DNA from: an uncultured Flavobacteriales bacterium
Lineage (GTDB): Bacteria; Bacteroidota; Bacteroidia; Flavobacteriales; UBA7430
Direction of reading: 5' to 3'
DNA: 10,756 bases
NCBI GenBank assembly: GCA_913041775.1
Contig: CAJWJW010000032.1
Coordinates: 1-10,756, forward strand
The notes below the pieces were generated by a model. The model made no database searches, was not told the origin of the DNA, and saw nothing but the letters and a program-made list of their open reading frames with translations. The position numbers were made by a program, and so were the translations under genes. This document shows positions 6,615 through 10,756 of the stretch, piece by piece. Position 1 is the first letter of the stretch, and each line of letters starts with the position of its first letter.

Positions 6615-7141
6615 TTTTTCAAATTTAAGGTTACAGAGAGTGCGTATAAGTTGTTGTTTTGGAAACGTGAAATTTGTGGTTGTATTCTAATGCCTAAATT
6701 ATTATTTACGTTAAAGTTAAACAAATGAGAATCTACAGAAGCATCGATGATGTTAAGTAGGTAAATCCCAACAGTAATTATATAGCCCAAATCTCTATTT
6801 TTACGATGGTAATTTTTCATGGTAATTAAATTACTTTCTGTATATATATCTTGGTATAAATCAACTGTATCATCATTTCCATCTGTTTTATTAGCTAAAG
6901 CAGTTCTGTACTGTTGGTATTCATTTTTGTTCCAGTTTGCAATAAATAGTGCCGTTCCCATACCTATATAAATTACAGGTATTTTCCAGTATTTTTCATT
7001 GTAAATTTGTCCTGCACCCGGAAGTATTGCAGAGAAAATACTCGCTTTTTCAGGAGATTTAGTATGCTCTAAAATTTGTGCATTACTACTTAAAGAATAA
7101 AGAAGCAGCTTGCAAAAAAGGATTAGTCTTATTGGAAGCAT
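6611..7141 (-). CDS. DUF5683 membrane protein
   Basis: This 176-residue protein has an N-terminal signal peptide (basic start, hydrophobic core to about residue 19, probable cleavage before Gln22 in SNAQ). The core of the DUF5683 family follows: HTKSPEKASIFSAILPGAGQIYNEKYWKIP (26-55), where SP..A, LPGAGQIYN and KYWKIP are the recognisable parts. Two membrane segments follow, about 55-70 and 119-135. The C-terminus (from about 146) has alternating polar and hydrophobic residues that could form beta strands. The function is unknown. The SPxxA/LPGxGQxYNxxYWK pattern is a general hallmark of these envelope proteins, which in my recollection commonly accompany parAB in Flavobacteriia. Its start overlaps the end of parB by 13 bases and its stop overlaps the dapB start by four, so co-expression is likely. 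Confidence 0.82.
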   Translation of the reverse strand: MLPIRLILFCKLLLYSLSSNAQILEHTKSPEKASIFSAILPGAGQIYNEKYWKIPVIYIGMGTALFIANWNKNEYQQYRTALANKTDGNDDTVDLYQDIYTESNLITMKNYHRKNRDLGYIITVGIYLLNIIDASVDSHLFNFNVNNNLGIRIQPQISRFQNNNLYALSVTLNLKK

Positions 7142-8028
7142 TGAATTATATGTTCTAGTTCTTCTTCATTTTTAAACGAAATAATCAATTTTCCTTTTCC
7201 GCTTTTCTGGAGTTTAACTTCTGTTTTACTGTTTAATTTCTCTTCAAACTTCTTTGTTAATTGTTGTACAGAAAAGGGTAGTGGTCCTATTTTAGTTGTT
7301 GGATTTGACTTAGAATTCGTTAAGTTGATTTTAACTCCTTGAGCCAATTCTTCTGTTTGTCTAACAGATAAATTATTGGTTAATATTGCTTTGTATAGAT
7401 CTAGTTGAGCTTGCTCATCACTAATGTTTACTAGAGTTCTTGCATGTCCCATTGATATCATATGGTCTCTAATTCCTGCCTGAACAATAGGGTTTAAGCT
7501 TAATAGTCGAAGGTAATTACTTACTGTAGATCTTTTTTTACCAACTCTTTCGCTTAATTTTTCTTGTGTTAAATTACATTCAACTTGAAGTAGTTTATAA
7601 CTTAACGCTATTTCAATGGCATCTAGGTCTTCTCTTTGTATGTTTTCGACCAATGCCATTTCTAGCATCTCTTTATCGTTGGCGAGTCTTATGTAAGCTG
7701 GTATTTTTTTTAAACTAGCTAATTGACTTGCTCTAAATCTACGTTCTCCAGAGATTAACTGGTATTTATCGTAGCCAAGTTTTCGAACTGTAATTGGTTG
7801 TATTACACCTAGCTCTTTTATAGAATCAGCAAGCTCATTTAGTGCTGTTTCATTAAAGTGTGTCCGAGGCTGAAAAGGATTTACTTCTATTGTGTTAATG
7901 AGTAGCTCACCAATTGCCCCTAGAGGAGTTTTTATTTCTATATTAGATTGGGACTGAGTTATGTCTGTACTAGGGTTGCTAAGAATGGCAGATAAACCTC
8001 TTCCTAAAGCCTTTTTCTGTTTTGCCAT
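7129..8028 (-). CDS. parB: Chromosome-partitioning protein ParB
   Basis: ParB is the CTP-dependent DNA clamp that loads at parS sites and spreads along DNA to help segregate the replication origin. The N-terminus carries KKALGRGLSAIL (5-16), the basic motif that in chromosomal ParB proteins stimulates the ParA ATPase. The ParB/sulfiredoxin-like domain (about 43-135) has INTIEVNPFQPR (44-55), GVIQPITVR (74-82), GERRFRA (94-100) and ENIQRED (128-134), the last two forming the CTP-binding motifs. A helix-turn-helix region (about 153-176) contains LTQEKLSERVGKKRSTVSNYLR. The C-terminal dimerisation domain is at about 250-299. The length of 299 is normal for chromosomal ParB. Its ATG overlaps the parA stop by one base. 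I found no complete parS site in the window. Confidence 0.96.
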   Translation of the reverse strand: MAKQKKALGRGLSAILSNPSTDITQSQSNIEIKTPLGAIGELLINTIEVNPFQPRTHFNETALNELADSIKELGVIQPITVRKLGYDKYQLISGERRFRASQLASLKKIPAYIRLANDKEMLEMALVENIQREDLDAIEIALSYKLLQVECNLTQEKLSERVGKKRSTVSNYLRLLSLNPIVQAGIRDHMISMGHARTLVNISDEQAQLDLYKAILTNNLSVRQTEELAQGVKINLTNSKSNPTTKIGPLPFSVQQLTKKFEEKLNSKTEVKLQKSGKGKLIISFKNEEELEHIIQCFQ

Positions 8029-8801
8029 TATACTGCTGTTTCGTTGTTTTCTATAAATTCTTGCGATAAATTAAGATAGTTTATCGCTCCCTTACAAGTT
8101 GCGTCGTACATAATTATACTTTCTCCGAAACTTGGTGCCTCACTTAATCGTACGTTTCGTTGTATAATCGTTTTAAAAACCATGTCTTGAAAATGTGTTT
8201 TCACTTCTTCAACTACTAAGTTTGAAAGTCTTAATCTAGAATCATACATCGTTAATAATAAACCTTCTATATCTAAATCAGGATTTTGAATATTCTGAAT
8301 ACTCTTAATTGTATTCATTAATTTACCGAGACCCTCTAATGCAAAATATTCACATTGTATTGGTACAATAACTGAGTCTGCTGCAGTTAGTGCATTGAGT
8401 GTTATTAGTCCAAGAGAAGGAGCACAGTCGATTATGATATAATCATATTCCTCGCGTATGTCTTTGAGTGCTGCTTTTAGCATAAACTCTCTTGCTTCTT
8501 TATCTACTAGCTCTATTTCTGCAGCTACCAAATCCATATGAGATGGCATCACGTCAACATTAGGGCTAGACGATTTCTGAATGCATTCTATTGCATTAAC
8601 TTGGTGTTCAAGGCATTGGTAGGTGCCATTATAACTTCCATTTGGATCAATCCCTAGTGATGAACTAGCATTCGCTTGTGGATCGGCATCAATTAGTAAT
8701 ACCTTCTTTTCCAGTACCCCTAGGCATGCAGCAAGGTTTACAGAAGTAGTCGTTTTACCTACTCCTCCTTTCTGATTTGCAATTGCGATAATCTTTGCCA
8801 T
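8028..8801 (-). CDS. parA: Chromosome-partitioning ATPase ParA (Soj)
   Basis: ParA binds the nucleoid as an ATP-bound dimer and moves ParB-parS complexes. The deviant Walker A motif KGGVGKTT lies at 11-18, with the signature Lys11 and Lys16. The A' motif LLIDADPQAN is at 35-44, the Walker B strand IIIDCAPS at 122-129, and VPIQCEYFALEGL at 146-158. The C-terminal RLSEAPSFG (218-226) is typical of chromosomal Soj/ParA. At 257 residues, with no N-terminal helix-turn-helix, it is the chromosomal short form and not a plasmid type Ia ParA. It is the first gene of the operon. Upstream is a 112 bp gap shared with the divergent FMN reductase gene; a TAATTTG (one base short of the -7 consensus) on the minus strand at 8834-8840 is the best promoter candidate but is weak. 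Confidence 0.97.
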   Translation of the reverse strand: MAKIIAIANQKGGVGKTTTSVNLAACLGVLEKKVLLIDADPQANASSSLGIDPNGSYNGTYQCLEHQVNAIECIQKSSSPNVDVMPSHMDLVAAEIELVDKEAREFMLKAALKDIREEYDYIIIDCAPSLGLITLNALTAADSVIVPIQCEYFALEGLGKLMNTIKSIQNIQNPDLDIEGLLLTMYDSRLRLSNLVVEEVKTHFQDMVFKTIIQRNVRLSEAPSFGESIIMYDATCKGAINYLNLSQEFIENNETAV

Positions 8802-8850
8802 ATATGAAACAAATTTCTGTATTTTTAAAGTCTCAAATTACGAAAAGTAG

Positions 8851-8870
8851 TTCTTAGCTATCACTAAGAA
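8851..8870. promoter_or_regulatory. Inverted repeat in the parA/FMN-reductase divergent gap
   Basis: TTCTTAG (8851-8857) and CTAAGAA (8864-8870) form a perfect inverted repeat with a six-base centre. A second near-palindrome, ATGTT-ATC-AACAT, lies at 8878-8890. Both are between divergent genes, and the first falls near the expected -33 position of the weak parA promoter candidate. They are plausible binding sites, with no known regulator to assign. Confidence 0.4.
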
Positions 8871-8913
8871 TTCATGTATGTTATCAACATTTTAGACACA
8901 ATTTTTCAACGAT

Positions 8914-9435
8914 ATGATTACTATTATTTCAGCGACTAACAGAAAAGAAAGCTTAACGTTTAAAGTAGCTCAGTTTTACAGTAAGTTATTAACGAGTAAA
9001 AATGTACCTAATCAGGTGATGGATTTATGTGATTTACCCAACGATTTCATGTTTTCGAATTCCTTCGGTGCTTCCACAAATGAGTTCTCTTCTATAGTTT
9101 CAAAGTATATAGTAAGTGCCGATAAGTTTGTTGTTGTATCTCCTGAGTATCATGGTAGTTATCCTGGTGTATTTAAGTCATTTATGGACTGCATCGGAAG
9201 TGATGATGTATGTACTAAAAAGGTTGCTTTAGTTGGTGTTGCCTCTGGTAGAGCTGGAAATTTAAGAGGTTTGGAGCATCTAACATCCCTATTTCATCAC
9301 CTTAAAGCTGAGGTTTTTTCTGCAAAACCTAAGCTCTCAGAAATACATAATTTAGTAAATAATCAAGGGGAAATAGAAAATATTGAAACAGTAGCACTGC
9401 TTCAGGATCAAATAAATCGTTTTGTAAAGTTTTAA
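8914..9435 (+). CDS. NAD(P)H-dependent FMN reductase family protein
   Basis: This 173-residue flavodoxin-fold protein belongs to the NADPH-dependent FMN reductase family, which binds FMN and transfers electrons from NAD(P)H to quinones, azo compounds, metals or flavin. The first strand and phosphate-binding loop are MITIISATNRKESLT, with SATNR near residues 6-10 and Ser13. The central signature is VVSPEYHGSYPGVFKSFMD (74-92), equivalent to PEYNxSxPGxLKxxxD, with His replacing the usual Asn. VGVASGRAGNLRG (107-119) is the second flavin-contact loop. There is no signal peptide, so it is cytoplasmic. It is transcribed away from parA and ends three bases before the stop of the convergent gene to its right. 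The specific electron acceptor cannot be deduced. Confidence 0.87.
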   Translation: MITIISATNRKESLTFKVAQFYSKLLTSKNVPNQVMDLCDLPNDFMFSNSFGASTNEFSSIVSKYIVSADKFVVVSPEYHGSYPGVFKSFMDCIGSDDVCTKKVALVGVASGRAGNLRGLEHLTSLFHHLKAEVFSAKPKLSEIHNLVNNQGEIENIETVALLQDQINRFVKF

Positions 9436-9438
9436 TTT

Positions 9439-10756
9439 CTAAGCTTCTTTCTTTTTTGAAATTGACTTATAACCGAAAAGTTTCTTCTCTTTAATGACAT
9501 TATCAACATAAGCAGGAACTAATTCTTCCCATCCTTTAATTCCGTTTTTAATCATTTTTAGGACAGCTGGAGAGAAAATATGAAGCACTTTTGGATCATA
9601 GTCTATATCTACAATTCTATTATTATAAATAAGGTATTCGTAAAGCGCTCTAAATCGAGGGTGTACTTTTAAGTTTTTAGAATTTTTAAGCTCACCATCA
9701 GCTAGTTTCTGGGAAGGATATAAATACATTTTTAAATCCCTGTTAAACATTCTACCAAATGCTTCTAGTATACCTCCGTTTAAGTGTCGGTAGTATTTCT
9801 CTTCAAATATTAATTTTAAATTAGGTACTCCTAATATAACGCCCATTCTCTTGGTAGAAAATTTACTAAAATAATCTAATAGCTTATAGTACTCTTGATA
9901 GTTAGATACAAGAACTGTTTGTCCTAGTGAGCATAATATATCCGCACGATCTAAGAAATCTTGTTCATCAATTTTCCCGTCTGTAGATAAATTACTTAAA
10001 GTAATCTCGAACAATACTTGAAGGTTTTCTTTGGTGACTCTTTTTTCGAGTATAAATTTATTATAACCATTTTTTATCATGTCAATATTTACCTTAGTTA
10101 CAGGTCTAAAACTACCCCTTATTGCTAGGATATTCTTTTTGTACAGTACATTCGATGGTTGTAGGTTAACTCCATCAGGTCCAAATATTACCGCATCGGT
10201 CATTTTTTCTTTTACTAAGAAAAGACTTAATAAGCGATTGTCTACGTGTTCAAATTCAGGGCCATTCATTTGGATCATATCTATTTCAATATAACCCTTA
10301 CTTATATTATCGAATAATTGCTTTATGAGTGCTTTTGGATCATCATGATGAAACATACATCCATAAATAAGGTTTACACCTAAGACTCCAGCGCTCTCTT
10401 GTTGTTGTCTTGCTTCTCTTTCGTGAAGCAAGAAATGTAAAACCACATCGTTTGGCTCATCGTTAGGATTAAGTTGAAATCTTAAACCCATCCAACCATG
10501 TCCATCGTTAGTTTTAGAGAAATTTATGGTCGCTACATTGTTTGCGAATGAGAAAAAACGTTTATTAGGATGTTTTCCTCTATCTAAACGCTCGGTAATT
10601 AAGCCGTATTCATGTTCGATCATTTTCTTTAATCGAGACTCGCATACATACCTTCCGTTTGCTTCTTTACCATAGATAGCATCACTAAAATCCTTATCGT
10701 AAGCCGACATAGTTTTAGCAATTGTTCCAGAAGCCCCACCAGCTCTAAAGAAATGG
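9439..10756 (-). CDS. Conserved Bacteroidota protein of unknown function, N-terminus beyond the right edge
   Basis: The frame reads upstream of the first visible Met (10708-10710) without a stop to the window edge, coding HFFRAGGASGTIAKT just before it, so the true start lies outside. More than 430 residues are visible. The FRAGGASGTIAKTMSAYD stretch, RYVCESRLKKMIEHEY (from the first Met, 20-35), GWMGLRFQLNP (72-82), ANNVATINF (56-64) and HIFSPAVL near the end match a family I recall as conserved across Bacteroidota. Relatives are often annotated as TonB-dependent receptor or nicotinate-nucleotide adenylyltransferase; nothing seen here (no plug, barrel strands or nucleotidyltransferase HxGH motif) supports either name. 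No membrane segment is visible and the composition is that of a soluble protein. An acidic loop NLSTDGKIDEQD (240-251) resembles an EF-hand loop. The function is unknown. It converges with the FMN reductase gene. Confidence 0.8.
   Translation of the reverse strand, partial: HFFRAGGASGTIAKTMSAYDKDFSDAIYGKEANGRYVCESRLKKMIEHEYGLITERLDRGKHPNKRFFSFANNVATINFSKTNDGHGWMGLRFQLNPNDEPNDVVLHFLLHEREARQQQESAGVLGVNLIYGCMFHHDDPKALIKQLFDNISKGYIEIDMIQMNGPEFEHVDNRLLSLFLVKEKMTDAVIFGPDGVNLQPSNVLYKKNILAIRGSFRPVTKVNIDMIKNGYNKFILEKRVTKENLQVLFEITLSNLSTDGKIDEQDFLDRADILCSLGQTVLVSNYQEYYKLLDYFSKFSTKRMGVILGVPNLKLIFEEKYYRHLNGGILEAFGRMFNRDLKMYLYPSQKLADGELKNSKNLKVHPRFRALYEYLIYNNRIVDIDYDPKVLHIFSPAVLKMIKNGIKGWEELVPAYVDNVIKEKKLFGYKSISKKKEA

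Noticed and set aside
6664..6673. AACGTGAAAT, resembling the right half of parS
   Set aside because: It is within the DUF5683 coding sequence and the left half has almost no match.
8798..8813. TGTTTCA half of the parS consensus on the minus strand beside the parA start
   Set aside because: Only the left half matches TGTTTCACGTGAAACA; the right half does not. No complete parS was found anywhere in the window.
10079..10294. Open frame of 71 codons on the plus strand inside the right-edge gene
   Set aside because: It is antisense to a conserved coding region, with no ribosome-binding context or recognisable domain.
9439..10756. Naming this protein a TonB-dependent receptor or nicotinate-nucleotide adenylyltransferase
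   Set aside because: No barrel, plug, TonB box or nucleotidyltransferase motif is visible, so those names appear to be carried-over annotation.

Overview
The window is AT-rich bacterial DNA that looks like a chromosome of the Bacteroidota, most likely class Flavobacteriia. The evidence is the gene content (a DUF5683 protein and a WbqC-family protein beside parAB, plus a large conserved protein I know only from this phylum), signal peptides that end in Ala-Gln, and TAnnTTTG promoter elements upstream of several genes. I see no mobile element, CRISPR array, rRNA or tRNA. It reads as ordinary chromosomal core with a small accessory stretch at the left.

Left part, 1-2447. A DoxX-like small membrane protein runs off the left edge (minus strand). 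It is followed by an unrecognised 105-residue protein (minus) with its own promoter, a 32-codon remnant resembling the start of a DUF1761 membrane protein (plus) behind an intact-looking promoter, and a secreted alpha/beta hydrolase (minus) with a complete Ser-Asp-His triad.

Centre, 2741-8801. This is one long minus-strand gene string: parA, parB, a DUF5683 protein, dapB, signal peptidase I (501 residues), a second signal peptidase I (295 residues) and a WbqC-family protein. Most junctions overlap or nearly touch (1, 13, 4, 1 nt overlaps and a 1 nt gap); only dapB/lepB has a real gap, 63 nt, with a possible internal promoter. The string ends in a strong perfect hairpin terminator at 2741-2768. 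It combines chromosome segregation (ParA/ParB), lysine and peptidoglycan precursor synthesis (DapB), removal of signal peptides during export (two LepB) and probable glycan-related chemistry (WbqC).

Right part, 8802-10756. A divergent 112 bp gap with inverted repeats separates parA from a plus-strand NAD(P)H-dependent FMN reductase. Its stop codon lies three bases from the stop of a convergent large gene that runs off the right edge. That gene encodes a conserved Bacteroidota protein of unknown function, whose relatives often carry misleading names.

I did not find a clearly new multi-gene system. The points most worth following are the tandem, topologically different signal peptidases inside the parAB-dapB operon, the DUF1761-like remnant behind a good promoter, and the unknown right-edge protein.
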